Made by a program: the position numbers and the translations under genes. From DATFVA01 sp963771705 (GTDB lineage: Bacteria; Bacteroidota; Ignavibacteria; Ignavibacteriales; Ignavibacteriaceae), in the NCBI GenBank assembly GCA_963771705.1, contig CAVYUP010000003.1, positions 62,001-126,000 of the forward strand: a stretch of 64,000 nucleotides of DNA. Direction: 5' to 3'. Below the pieces are notes generated by a model, which saw nothing but the letters and a program-made list of their open reading frames with translations, was not told the DNA's origin and ran no database searches. Of the stretch, positions 19,963-27,523 are shown one piece after another (the first letter of the stretch is position 1; the number at the start of each line of letters is the position of its first letter).

Positions 19963-20622
19963 ATGGCTGAAAAGAAAACGAAAAAAGAAACAGAGGCGAA
20001 ACAACCTAAAGCCTCCAAAAAGGGAAAAGAAGCTAAAGCTGCGCCGGCCCCTCAGGTTAAAATAAAGACGAGACTGGCGGATACTTATAAAAAGGATATT
20101 GTTCCCGACTTGATGAAAAAGTTCGGTTACAAGAGCATTATGCAGGTTCCTCAGCTTCATAAAATCGTGGTTAATATGGGCGTCGGCGATGCAGTCGCGG
20201 ATCCTAAGATCCTCGATGAGGCTGTTAAAGAGCTTGAGACAATAACAGGACAAAAAGCGAGCATTCGCAAAGCCAGGAAAGCAATATCGAATTTTAAGCT
20301 CCGTGAGGGTGTTAATATAGGCGCGATGGTTACCCTGCGCAGGGAAAAAATGTATGAGTTCCTTGATAGGCTTGTGAATATAGCATTGCCCAGGGTGAGG
20401 GATTTCAGAGGTTTATCTGATAAATCATTCGACGGCAGAGGAAATTATTCATTGGGAATTAAAGAACAAATTATTTTCCCTGAAATAAATGTTGACAGAA
20501 TAGGTAAAGTTTTGGGAATGGATGTTACTATTGTTACTACGGCAATGTCTGATAATGAAGCTTATGAACTGCTTCAGTCATTCGGGTTCCCATTTAGAAA
20601 AAAAGAGATTAAAACAGCTTAA
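19963..20622 (+). CDS. rplE: 50S ribosomal protein L5 with N-terminal basic extension
   Basis: L5 binds 5S rRNA and P-site tRNA. The core (from about residue 35) has PQLHKIVVNMGVGDA, the RKARKAISNFKLREG segment and the C-terminal IIFPEINVDRIGKVLGMDV. The protein has 219 residues, against about 180 usual, because of a lysine/alanine-rich, low-complexity N-terminal extension of about 33 residues. The ATG at 19963 is the first in-frame start after the rplX stop; a start inside the core would lack a good ATG, so the extension appears real. Confidence 0.95.
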   Translation: MAEKKTKKETEAKQPKASKKGKEAKAAPAPQVKIKTRLADTYKKDIVPDLMKKFGYKSIMQVPQLHKIVVNMGVGDAVADPKILDEAVKELETITGQKASIRKARKAISNFKLREGVNIGAMVTLRREKMYEFLDRLVNIALPRVRDFRGLSDKSFDGRGNYSLGIKEQIIFPEINVDRIGKVLGMDVTIVTTAMSDNEAYELLQSFGFPFRKKEIKTA

Positions 20623-20633
20623 CAGGAGAATTA

Positions 20634-20903
20634 ATGGCTCGTAAAAGTCTTATTGCTAGAGAAGAGAAAAGACGCAGAACGGTTGAAAAGTATGCAAAAT
20701 TACGGGAAGAATTGAAAGAAAAAGGCGACTATGATGCATTGCAGAAGCTTCCCCGAAATGCTTCCCCCGTGCGGCTTCATAACAGATGTATGTTTACAGG
20801 AAGAGCACGCGGATATCATCGTAAATTCGGAGTGTCGAGGTTAGTATTAAGGGAAATGGCACTTAAAGGTGAAATTCCCGGATTAAAGAAGTCAAGTTGG
20901 TAA
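20634..20903 (+). CDS. rpsN: 30S ribosomal protein S14 (zinc-free type)
   Basis: S14 is a head protein of the small subunit. This is the long, 89-residue form without the CxxC zinc pairs of the short type: MARKSLIAREEKR at the start, LPRNASPVRLHNRCMFTGRA and the family end GEIPGLKKSSW. It starts 11 bp after rplE with an AACAGGAG site, and rpsH follows 10 bp later. Confidence 0.97.
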   Translation: MARKSLIAREEKRRRTVEKYAKLREELKEKGDYDALQKLPRNASPVRLHNRCMFTGRARGYHRKFGVSRLVLREMALKGEIPGLKKSSW

Positions 20904-20913
20904 AGGAGAAATA

Positions 20914-21308
20914 ATGGCAGTCACTGATCCCATAGCAGATTTTTTAACAAGAATCAGAAATGCATCTAAAGCTAGAAAACTCAGGGTGGATATTCCTGCT
21001 TCGAATATGAAAAAGAGTCTTGCTGAAATTCTGAAAAACCAGAATTTTATTAAAGATTATGCAGTTATTGAAGATAGTAAACAGAACATAATCAGAGTTG
21101 AACTTAAATATAGTAATGGTTCTCCTGCGATAAGCGGTTTAAAAGAATTAGCAAACCTGGTCTCCGTGTATACAAAAACTCTGATGATATACCGAGAGTT
21201 TTAAATGGATTGGGTGTTGCGGTTATTTCTACACCAAAAGGTCTGCTGACCGACAAGGATGCCAGAACACAGGCTGTCGGCGGTGAAATAGTTTGTTACA
21301 TCTGGTAA
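20914..21308 (+). CDS. rpsH: 30S ribosomal protein S8, reading frame split by a -1 shift
   Basis: S8 binds the central domain of 16S rRNA and is essential. The first frame (20914-21204) encodes correct S8 through ISGLK and then runs into unrelated residues before a stop. The correct C-terminal half, from RISKPGLRV to the typical end GGEIVCYIW, is in the -1 frame and ends at 21308. The two parts join exactly at 21138-21144, T-TTA-AAA followed by G, a canonical -1 slippery heptamer. A slip there gives a 131-residue protein of normal length. The same pattern would result from loss of one A in a run of five, so a sequencing or assembly error is the simplest alternative. I see no clear upstream Shine-Dalgarno enhancer or strong downstream stem-loop. 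Confidence 0.9.
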
Positions 21309-21331
21309 TATTATTGAATGGAGTTTGAAAA

Positions 21332-21871
21332 GTGTCTAGAATTGGTAAAAAACCTGTAATGATTCCTAAAGGAGTTACGATCGATCACAAAGGTAACTCC
21401 GTTAAGGTTAAAGGCCCTAAAGGTGAACTTGAGGGAGTCTTTGATTCGCGAATCAATATCGAAATAAAAGACGGTGAGTTAAATGTTACAAGGCCTAACG
21501 ATACAAAGGAGATCAAGGCTCTGCATGGACTTAGCCGGGCGTTGATTCAGAATATGGTGCTAGGTGTTACTGAAGCTTATAAGAAAACCCTTGATATCGT
21601 GGGTGTGGGATACAGAGCTGAGGTTAAAGGAAATAATCTGCTGCTTAATATTGGTTATTCGCATCCGATATATTTTATGCCCCCGGATGGGATAACATTA
21701 CAGACCCCTACTCAGACTCAGATTGTAATTTCCGGTATTGATAAACAGCTTGTCGGAATGGTTGCATCTAAAATAAGATCCATAAGGAAACCTGAGCCTT
21801 ATAAAGGAAAAGGTATTAAGTATTCTGATGAACAAATCGTGAGAAAAGCCGGTAAAACCGCTGGTAAATAA
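21332..21871 (+). CDS. rplF: 50S ribosomal protein L6
   Basis: L6 lies near the factor-binding site. The 179-residue product begins SRIGKKPVMIPKGV and contains the paired beta-rich domains and the conserved C-terminal IRKPEPYKGKGIKY. The start is GTG with a TGGAG site. It lies 23 bp after the true rpsH stop at 21308, consistent with rpsH really ending there. Confidence 0.97.
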   Translation: MSRIGKKPVMIPKGVTIDHKGNSVKVKGPKGELEGVFDSRINIEIKDGELNVTRPNDTKEIKALHGLSRALIQNMVLGVTEAYKKTLDIVGVGYRAEVKGNNLLLNIGYSHPIYFMPPDGITLQTPTQTQIVISGIDKQLVGMVASKIRSIRKPEPYKGKGIKYSDEQIVRKAGKTAGK

Positions 21872-21893
21872 TTTTATTGGAGATATTTGGGAA

Positions 21894-22259
21894 ATGATTA
21901 ATAGAAATAAGAATAAAAGAGTTCGTTCAAAGACTAAAATCAGGAAAGTTATTTCCGGTACTCCTGAAAGACCCAGGCTTACAGTATACAGGAGTCTTGA
22001 TAAAATTTATGCTCAGATAATAGATGATACTACCGGAAAAACGCTTCTGTCTGCTTCTTCTTTAACAAAAGAACTTGCGGATGATTTGAAGAAAGCTAAA
22101 GGGAAGGTTCAGCGCAGTAAAACGATTGGCAGTTATTTAGCAAAGAAGGCACTAGAGCAGAATATAAATACGGTTGTCTTTGATCGTAACGGTTACCGGT
22201 ATCACGGCCGTGTGCAGGCAGTTGCAGAAGGCGCCAGAGAAGCAGGATTAAAATTTTAG
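21894..22259 (+). CDS. rplR: 50S ribosomal protein L18
   Basis: L18 binds 5S rRNA with L5. The 121-residue protein shows RPRLTVYRSLDKIYAQIIDD, the KSKTI-like RSKTIGSYLAKKA segment, and the family C-terminus FDRNGYRYHGRVQAVAEGAR. It is followed by a tRNA gene instead of directly by rpsE. Confidence 0.96.
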   Translation: MINRNKNKRVRSKTKIRKVISGTPERPRLTVYRSLDKIYAQIIDDTTGKTLLSASSLTKELADDLKKAKGKVQRSKTIGSYLAKKALEQNINTVVFDRNGYRYHGRVQAVAEGAREAGLKF

Positions 22260-22265
22260 AAATGT

Positions 22266-22336
22266 TGCCGGATCGTCTAATGGTAGGACTACGCCCTTTG
22301 GAGGCGTCTGTAGAGGTTCGAATCCTCTTCCGGCAG
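22266..22336 (+). tRNA. tRNA-Gln (anticodon UUG) inside the spc cluster
   Basis: The 71-base sequence folds as a complete cloverleaf. The acceptor stem TGCCGGA pairs with TCCGGCA. The D stem is GTCT with GGAC. The anticodon stem ACGCC/GGCGT encloses the loop CTTTGGA, giving anticodon TTG. The T arm is AGAGG-TTCGAAT-CCTCT. The 3' CCA is not encoded (GCAAC follows). It lies 6 bp after rplR and 61 bp before rpsE on the same strand, so it is probably cut out of the ribosomal-protein transcript by RNase P and a 3' endonuclease. Confidence 0.95.
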
Positions 22337-22397
22337 CAACGAAATTAAATAACCTGGTATTTTAAGTAAGTAAATAAAAGAAGTTCGGAGAAGAAAT

Positions 22398-22907
22398 TTG
22401 AAATCTGTAAAGTCAAACGAGATTGATGGCTTAAAGGAAAAAGTCGTTCACATAAATCGTGTTGCTAAAGTTGTTAAAGGCGGACGCAGGTTCAGCTTTA
22501 ATGCTATAGTGGTGGTTGGCAACGGACAAGGTACTGTTGGAGTTGGACTTGGTAAGGCAAACGAGGTTACTGATGCAATATCAAAGGGAATTGATGACGC
22601 TAAAAAGAGCTTGGTAACCGTTTCGGTTATTAAAGGTACTATTGCACACGAAATTATTGGTAAATACGGTGCGGGCAGAGTTCTTCTTAAACCTGCTTCG
22701 CCGGGTACCGGACTTATTGCAGGCGGCGGCGTTAGAGCTGTTCTTGAAGCTGCCGGTGTTCAGGATATCCTGACAAAGTCACTTGGTTCAAGTAATCCTC
22801 ATAACCAGGTTAAAGCTACTCTGAATGGATTATTAAACCTGATTGACGCCAGGAAGATGGCGCGTAAAAGAGGAATTACAACTCAAGATTTATTTAGTTC
22901 TAAATGA
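22398..22907 (+). CDS. rpsE: 30S ribosomal protein S5
   Basis: S5 is part of the mRNA entry site and affects fidelity. The 169-residue product has the double-stranded RNA-binding segment with VVKGGRRFSFNAIVVVGNG, the GVGLGKANEV motif, and the C-terminal domain LLKPASPGTGLIAGGGVRAV. The start is TTG with a TTCGGAGAAG site upstream. It comes directly after the tRNA gene. Confidence 0.97.
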   Translation: MKSVKSNEIDGLKEKVVHINRVAKVVKGGRRFSFNAIVVVGNGQGTVGVGLGKANEVTDAISKGIDDAKKSLVTVSVIKGTIAHEIIGKYGAGRVLLKPASPGTGLIAGGGVRAVLEAAGVQDILTKSLGSSNPHNQVKATLNGLLNLIDARKMARKRGITTQDLFSSK

Positions 22908-22915
22908 GGCTGATG

Positions 22916-23101
22916 ATGAGCAAATTGAGAATAACTCAAACCAGAAGTATAATTGACAGACCTAAAACTCAGAAATTAACTATAGAGGCATTAGGACTGG
23001 GAAGACCGAATTGGGTTAAAGTTCACAATGATACTCCTCAAATAAGAGGAATGATAAATAAAGTATCACATCTGGTTAAAGTGGAAGAAATTAAAGAGTA
23101 A
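22916..23101 (+). CDS. rpmD: 50S ribosomal protein L30
   Basis: L30 is a small large-subunit protein missing from some lineages. From the ATG at 22916 it has 61 residues, starting SKLRITQTRS, with the family core LGLGRPNWVKVHNDTPQIRGM. ATG codons at 22904 and 22913 are also in frame. The one at 22916 is preferred because the GAGG at 22906-22909 lies 6 bases upstream and the protein start then matches the family. The gene lies almost against rpsE. Confidence 0.94.
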   Translation: MSKLRITQTRSIIDRPKTQKLTIEALGLGRPNWVKVHNDTPQIRGMINKVSHLVKVEEIKE

Positions 23102-23113
23102 TAAGGTTTTAAA

Positions 23114-23563
23114 ATGGATTTTTTAAGTAATTTAAAATACGCAGAAGGTTCGAAGAAGAATAAAAAACGTGTTGGCCGCGGTCCTGGCTCAGGTCATGGT
23201 AAAACGGCAGCGCGCGGTATGAATGGTCAGCTTTCAAGATCAGGAGCTAAAAAGAAAGCCTGGTTTGAAGGCGGTCAGATGCCTCTTCAGAGAAGAGTTC
23301 CTAAGTTCGGGTTTACCAATATTTTCAGGGTTGAATACCAGGTTGTTAATGTCCAGGATCTGCAGAAATTCGCTGATGCGAAGGAAACTGTTGTAAATCC
23401 TGATAGTCTGAGGAAATCCGGCCTTGTAAAGAAGAAAGATCAGCCTGTAAAGATATTAGGTACAGGTGAACTTAAAGGAAAATTGCAGGTTGAAGCTAAT
23501 GCTTTTAGTAAGTCCGCCCAGGAAAAAATTGAAGCTGCTGGCGGCTCAATAAAAAAGATTTAA
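23114..23563 (+). CDS. rplO: 50S ribosomal protein L15
   Basis: L15 is a late-assembly large-subunit protein. The 149 residues contain the glycine-rich N-terminal part KRVGRGPGSGHGKTAARG, FEGGQMPLQRRVPKFGF in the middle, and a C-terminal domain with VKILGTGELKGKL. It is followed 11 bp later by secY, the usual order. Confidence 0.97.
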   Translation: MDFLSNLKYAEGSKKNKKRVGRGPGSGHGKTAARGMNGQLSRSGAKKKAWFEGGQMPLQRRVPKFGFTNIFRVEYQVVNVQDLQKFADAKETVVNPDSLRKSGLVKKKDQPVKILGTGELKGKLQVEANAFSKSAQEKIEAAGGSIKKI

Positions 23564-23574
23564 TCCGGTTTTAA

Positions 23575-24912
23575 ATGTCAAAATTCACAGATACATTCAG
23601 AAATATCTTTAAGATACATGAACTTCGCCAGAGAATTATCTATACTCTGGCGTTGCTCACTATTGTAAGGCTTGGTGCCCACATCACTATACCTGGTGTG
23701 GATGCTGCCCTTGTTACCCAGAGTATGAAAAATGCTACTTCAGACAACTTATTCGGTCTGTATGACTTATTCGTCGGAGGTGCTTTTAGAAATGCTGCAA
23801 TATTTGCTCTGGGGATTATGCCTTACATTTCGGCTTCCATTATCCTCCAGCTGCTTGGTGCGGTTGTTCCTTACTTTCAGAAACTACAGCAGGAAGGTGA
23901 AGAGGGAAGGAAGAAAATTACCCAGCTTACCAGGTACGGTACTGTGCTGATATCAGCATTGCAGGCCTGGGGAGTTACTGTAAGACTGCTTAATATCAAT
24001 GTTCAGGGTATGCCGATTGTTCCGGTTCCGGTTCAGGGTTTTCTTTGGACTTTAAGTACCATCATAATCCTTACTTCCGGTACTGTGTTTATGATGTGGC
24101 TCGGTGAGCAGATAACTGATAAGGGAATTGGAAATGGAATTTCACTTATCATTTTTATTGGAATTATAGCACGTTTCCCCTTCGCTGTACTTGATGAGTA
24201 CAGATTGATAAATTCTGGTCAGAGGAATATTGTAATTGAAGTCGTGATCCTTGTTTTTATGGCTTTGATCATTGCCGGTGTGGTTCTGGTTACACAGGGA
24301 ACAAGAAGGATTCCTGTGCAGTATGCTAAAAGGGTTGTGGGCAGAAAGGTCTACGGAGGTGTCACCCAGTATATCCCGCTGAGAGTGAATACCGCCGGGG
24401 TTATGCCTATAATATTTGCCCAGTCAATTATGTTTATTCCGAATACTGTGCTTTCGTTTTTCCCGGAAAATGATTTTCTCCAGACAATATCTGGATATTT
24501 TCATTATACATCGCCTGTATATTCAGTCATTTATGCGTTGATGATTATATTCTTTACTTACTTTTATACTGCAATAGCTTTTAATCCGAAAGATGTTGCT
24601 GATAATATGAAAAAACAGGGTGGGTTTATTCCGGGAATCAGACCTGGCAAACAGACGTCGGATTTTATAGATAATATTTTAACTAAAATTACTCTTCCGG
24701 GATCGTTTTTCCTGGCAATTGTTGCAATATTACCGGCGTTCGTATCAGCCTGGGGTGTGTCAGGACAATTTTCACAGTTTTTTGGAGGCACAAGTCTGCT
24801 GATTATTGTGGGTGTTGCCTTGGATACATTGCAGCAGATTGAATCGCATTTGTTGATGAGACATTATGATGGCTTTATGAAAACCGGTAAGCTAAAAAGC
24901 CGAAGATATTAG
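23575..24912 (+). CDS. secY: Protein translocase subunit SecY
   Basis: SecY is the channel of the Sec translocon in the cytoplasmic membrane. The 445-residue protein has about ten hydrophobic segments. The second carries the family motif GIMPYISASIILQLL, and the long cytoplasmic loops include GTRRIPVQYAKRVVG and RPGKQTSDFI. It sits between rplO and map, as in most bacteria; adk, often found here, is missing. The stop overlaps the map start by one base. Confidence 0.98.
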   Translation: MSKFTDTFRNIFKIHELRQRIIYTLALLTIVRLGAHITIPGVDAALVTQSMKNATSDNLFGLYDLFVGGAFRNAAIFALGIMPYISASIILQLLGAVVPYFQKLQQEGEEGRKKITQLTRYGTVLISALQAWGVTVRLLNINVQGMPIVPVPVQGFLWTLSTIIILTSGTVFMMWLGEQITDKGIGNGISLIIFIGIIARFPFAVLDEYRLINSGQRNIVIEVVILVFMALIIAGVVLVTQGTRRIPVQYAKRVVGRKVYGGVTQYIPLRVNTAGVMPIIFAQSIMFIPNTVLSFFPENDFLQTISGYFHYTSPVYSVIYALMIIFFTYFYTAIAFNPKDVADNMKKQGGFIPGIRPGKQTSDFIDNILTKITLPGSFFLAIVAILPAFVSAWGVSGQFSQFFGGTSLLIIVGVALDTLQQIESHLLMRHYDGFMKTGKLKSRRY

Positions 24913-25676
24913 TGATTTATATAAAGACAAAGAAAGAAATAGATTTTATTAGAGAGAGTTGTAAGATAGTCGCAGAGACCCTGCAGCTGATGAAGGCTAA
25001 CGTAAAAGTTGGCATTACAACTAAAGAGTTAGATCAGATAGCCGAAGATTATATACTGAGCAACAATGCAAAAGCCGCTTTCAAAGGTTATTCACAGGGC
25101 GGTTCATCTATAGATTATCCGGCTTCAATCTGTTCTTCTGTGAACGAGGAAGTCGTTCATGGGATACCGGGTCCCAGAGTTCTTAAAAATGGTGATATAG
25201 TCTCCCTCGACGTTGGTGTTTATAAAAATGGATTTTATGGAGATGCCGCACTTTCTGTTGCTGTCGGCGAACTGACAGAGGAGAAGAAGAAACTGATGGA
25301 TGTGACCGAGAAATCACTCCATAAAGGTATTGAAGAGGCACAGGCCGGCAACCACGTTTATGATATATCATACGCGGTGCAGACTTATGTAGAGGCGAAC
25401 GGTTTTTCTATAGTACGTGATTTATGTGGACATGGAGTAGGAAAATATCTGCACGAAGATCCATCCATACCGAATTTCGGAAAGAAAGGCACGGGAGCTA
25501 AATTAAAAAATGGTATGACGTTGGCTATAGAGCCGATGGTTAATGCAGGTGACTACAGGGTACTCACGGCTGACGACGGCTGGACGGTACTGACGAGAGA
25601 TGGTTCACCTTCTGCTCATTTTGAGCATACGATTTTAATATCGGATAATAAAGCAGAAATACTTACTGTTTGTTAA
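24912..25676 (+). CDS. map: Methionine aminopeptidase, type I
   Basis: This enzyme removes the N-terminal methionine from new proteins. The 254-residue protein has the pita-bread fold with the metal-ligand motifs SLDVGVYKNGFYGDAA (two aspartates), GHGVGKYLHEDP (histidine), LAIEPMV (glutamate) and SAHFEHTILI (glutamate). It starts with GTG, whose first base is the last base of the secY stop, so translation is coupled. infA begins immediately after its stop. Confidence 0.97.
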   Translation: MIYIKTKKEIDFIRESCKIVAETLQLMKANVKVGITTKELDQIAEDYILSNNAKAAFKGYSQGGSSIDYPASICSSVNEEVVHGIPGPRVLKNGDIVSLDVGVYKNGFYGDAALSVAVGELTEEKKKLMDVTEKSLHKGIEEAQAGNHVYDISYAVQTYVEANGFSIVRDLCGHGVGKYLHEDPSIPNFGKKGTGAKLKNGMTLAIEPMVNAGDYRVLTADDGWTVLTRDGSPSAHFEHTILISDNKAEILTVC

Positions 25677-25895
25677 ATGGCTAAACAAGGACCAATAAAA
25701 GTTGACGGAGTGGTAACCGAAACTTTGCCTAACGCTCACTTCAAGGTCAAACTGGATAATGGGCATGAAATACTTGCACATATTTCAGGTAAAATGAGAA
25801 TGCATTTTATTAAAATACTTGTTGGAGATAAGGTATCAGTTGAATTGTCTCCATATGATTTAACAAAAGGTAGAATTACCTATAGATATAAATAG
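25677..25895 (+). CDS. infA: Translation initiation factor IF-1
   Basis: IF-1 occupies the A site during initiation. The 72-residue product is a single OB-fold with GVVTETLPNAHFKVKLDNGHEILAHISGKMR split over residues 12-42 and the C-terminal DLTKGRITYRYK. It starts right after the map stop, with no gap. Confidence 0.97.
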   Translation: MAKQGPIKVDGVVTETLPNAHFKVKLDNGHEILAHISGKMRMHFIKILVGDKVSVELSPYDLTKGRITYRYK

Positions 25896-25906
25896 CGGAG
25901 CTTATA

Positions 25907-26020
25907 ATGAAAGTAAGAGCATCAGTAAAAAAAATATGCGATAACTGTAAAGTAATTAAACGCAAAGGTGTGGTTAGGGTTATTTGTAAAAATCCTAAAC
26001 ATAAACAACGTCAGGGTTAA
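25907..26020 (+). CDS. rpmJ: 50S ribosomal protein L36
   Basis: L36 is the smallest ribosomal protein, here 37 residues starting MKVRASVKK. The zinc ligands are present (Cys11, Cys14, Cys27 and His32), making this the zinc-binding form. It lies between infA (11 bp upstream) and rpsM (22 bp downstream), the standard position. A GCGGAGC stretch precedes the ATG. Confidence 0.96.
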   Translation: MKVRASVKKICDNCKVIKRKGVVRVICKNPKHKQRQG

Positions 26021-26042
26021 TATTTTAGGAAGGAGAACTTAA

Positions 26043-26426
26043 TTGGCTCGTATATCGGGAGTAGATTTACCCAAGAATAAAAAAGTTTTATTTGGCTTGC
26101 AATATATATTTGGCATCGGTCCTTCTATCTCTAAAGAGATCCTGTCGAAATCGGGTATTGATCCCGATAAGAAGGTATCTGATTTAACAGATGAAGAGGT
26201 AGCCCAGATAAGAGCTGCTATCACTGCTGATTACAAGGTCGAAGGTGCCCTTCGCTCTGAGGTTCAGCAGAATATTAAGAGATTAATGGATATCGGAACG
26301 TACCGCGGTTTGAGACATAGAAGAGGTCTTCCTGCACGCGGTCAAAGGACCCGTACTAATTCCCGTACCCGCAAAGGGAAAAGGAAAACTGTCGCAGGTA
26401 AGAAGAAAACTCCGACTAAGAAGTAA
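26043..26426 (+). CDS. rpsM: 30S ribosomal protein S13
   Basis: S13 is at the top of the small-subunit head and touches P-site tRNA and L5. The 127-residue product starts ARISGVDLPKNKKV and has the helix-two-turn-helix part and the C-terminal GLRHRRGLPARGQRTRTNSR followed by a lysine-rich tail. The start is TTG with a strong TAGGAAGGAGAA site. Confidence 0.97.
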   Translation: MARISGVDLPKNKKVLFGLQYIFGIGPSISKEILSKSGIDPDKKVSDLTDEEVAQIRAAITADYKVEGALRSEVQQNIKRLMDIGTYRGLRHRRGLPARGQRTRTNSRTRKGKRKTVAGKKKTPTKK

Positions 26427-26449
26427 TTGAGATAACTGGAGGATATAAA

Positions 26450-26836
26450 TTGTCTAAAGTAGTAAAGAAAACTAAAAAGAAAACTCACGTCGATGCAAAT
26501 GGAGTAGCCCATATAAAAGCTACTTTTAATAATGTGCACGTGACATTAACAGATATTTATGGTAATACGATCTCATGGTCCTCTGCAGGTAAAAACGGTT
26601 TTAAGGGCTCAAGAAAAAATACCCCTTATGCCGCACAGGTTTCTGCTGAGGCTGCCGCTAAAGAAGCTCATGATCTTGGATTACGTAAAGTTGAGGTTCT
26701 GGTTAAAGGGCCTGGTTCGGGAAGGGAAGCGGCAATAAGAGCATTAAATACAGCAGGTCTGGAAATATCATCCATCAAAGATGTAACGCCGATACCGCAT
26801 AACGGATGCAGACCTCCTAAGAAAAGAAGAGTTTAA
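26450..26836 (+). CDS. rpsK: 30S ribosomal protein S11
   Basis: S11 is a platform protein near the E site. The 128-residue protein has HIKATFNNVHVTLTDIYGN, SAGKNGFKGSRKNTPYAAQ, the VKGPGSGREAAIRAL loop and the end NGCRPPKKRRV. The start is TTG, preceded by CTGGAGG. It follows rpsM by 23 bp and precedes rpsD by 22 bp. Confidence 0.97.
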   Translation: MSKVVKKTKKKTHVDANGVAHIKATFNNVHVTLTDIYGNTISWSSAGKNGFKGSRKNTPYAAQVSAEAAAKEAHDLGLRKVEVLVKGPGSGREAAIRALNTAGLEISSIKDVTPIPHNGCRPPKKRRV

Positions 26837-26858
26837 ATTATTTTGGAGAATTAACTAA

Positions 26859-27485
26859 ATGGCAAGATACACGGATTCAGTTTGCAAATTATGCAGAAGA
26901 GAAAGACAGAAGTTGTTTTTAAAAGGTCAGAAATGCTATACTGAAAAATGTCCTGTGGAAATAAGAAACTATCCCCCGGGACAGCATGGGAATTCAAGGC
27001 GCTCGAAGGTTTCTGAGTATGGAATTCAGCTGCGCGAAAAGCAGAAAATTAAGAGAATTTATGGATTGCTGGAAACTCAGTTTAGAAATTATTTTGAGAA
27101 GGCTAATAAAGCTAAGGGTATAACCGGCGATAACCTTGTAAAGATCCTTGAAAGCAGACTGGATAATGTGGTCTACCGGGTTGGATTTGCCTCCTCCAGG
27201 AAACAGGCCAGACAACTTATAAGACATAGACATATAATTGTGAATGACAGACTTGTTGATATACCGTCTTATATTCTTTCTGCCGGTGATATAATAAAAA
27301 TTAAGGAAAAGAGTAAAAAACTGGATGCCATTCATGGTTCTTTAAGAAGAGTTAAGGATAGCACATATTCATGGCTGTCAATTGATAAAGCATCCCTGTC
27401 GGGAACATTTTTGCAGGTTCCGGAAAGAGTTGACGTTCCTCTAAATGCTAATGAACAGTTAGTTGTTGAGCTTTACTCAAAATAA
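26859..27485 (+). CDS. rpsD: 30S ribosomal protein S4 (zinc-binding type)
   Basis: S4 is a primary 16S rRNA-binding protein. The 208-residue product keeps four cysteines near the N-terminus (Cys9, Cys12, Cys26, Cys31), the pattern of the zinc-containing form. The S4 RNA-binding domain follows, with LESRLDNVVYRVGFASSRKQ and ARQLIRHRHIIVN. It lies between rpsK and rpoA as expected. Confidence 0.97.
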   Translation: MARYTDSVCKLCRRERQKLFLKGQKCYTEKCPVEIRNYPPGQHGNSRRSKVSEYGIQLREKQKIKRIYGLLETQFRNYFEKANKAKGITGDNLVKILESRLDNVVYRVGFASSRKQARQLIRHRHIIVNDRLVDIPSYILSAGDIIKIKEKSKKLDAIHGSLRRVKDSTYSWLSIDKASLSGTFLQVPERVDVPLNANEQLVVELYSK

Positions 27486-27523
27486 TAATTAGAATTTTAA
27501 GATTAATCTTAGAGGATAACTAA

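Noticed and set aside
20914..21204. Calling rpsH a pseudogene
   Set aside because: The gene is essential, both halves are fully conserved and one base or one ribosomal slip restores it, so loss of function is improbable.
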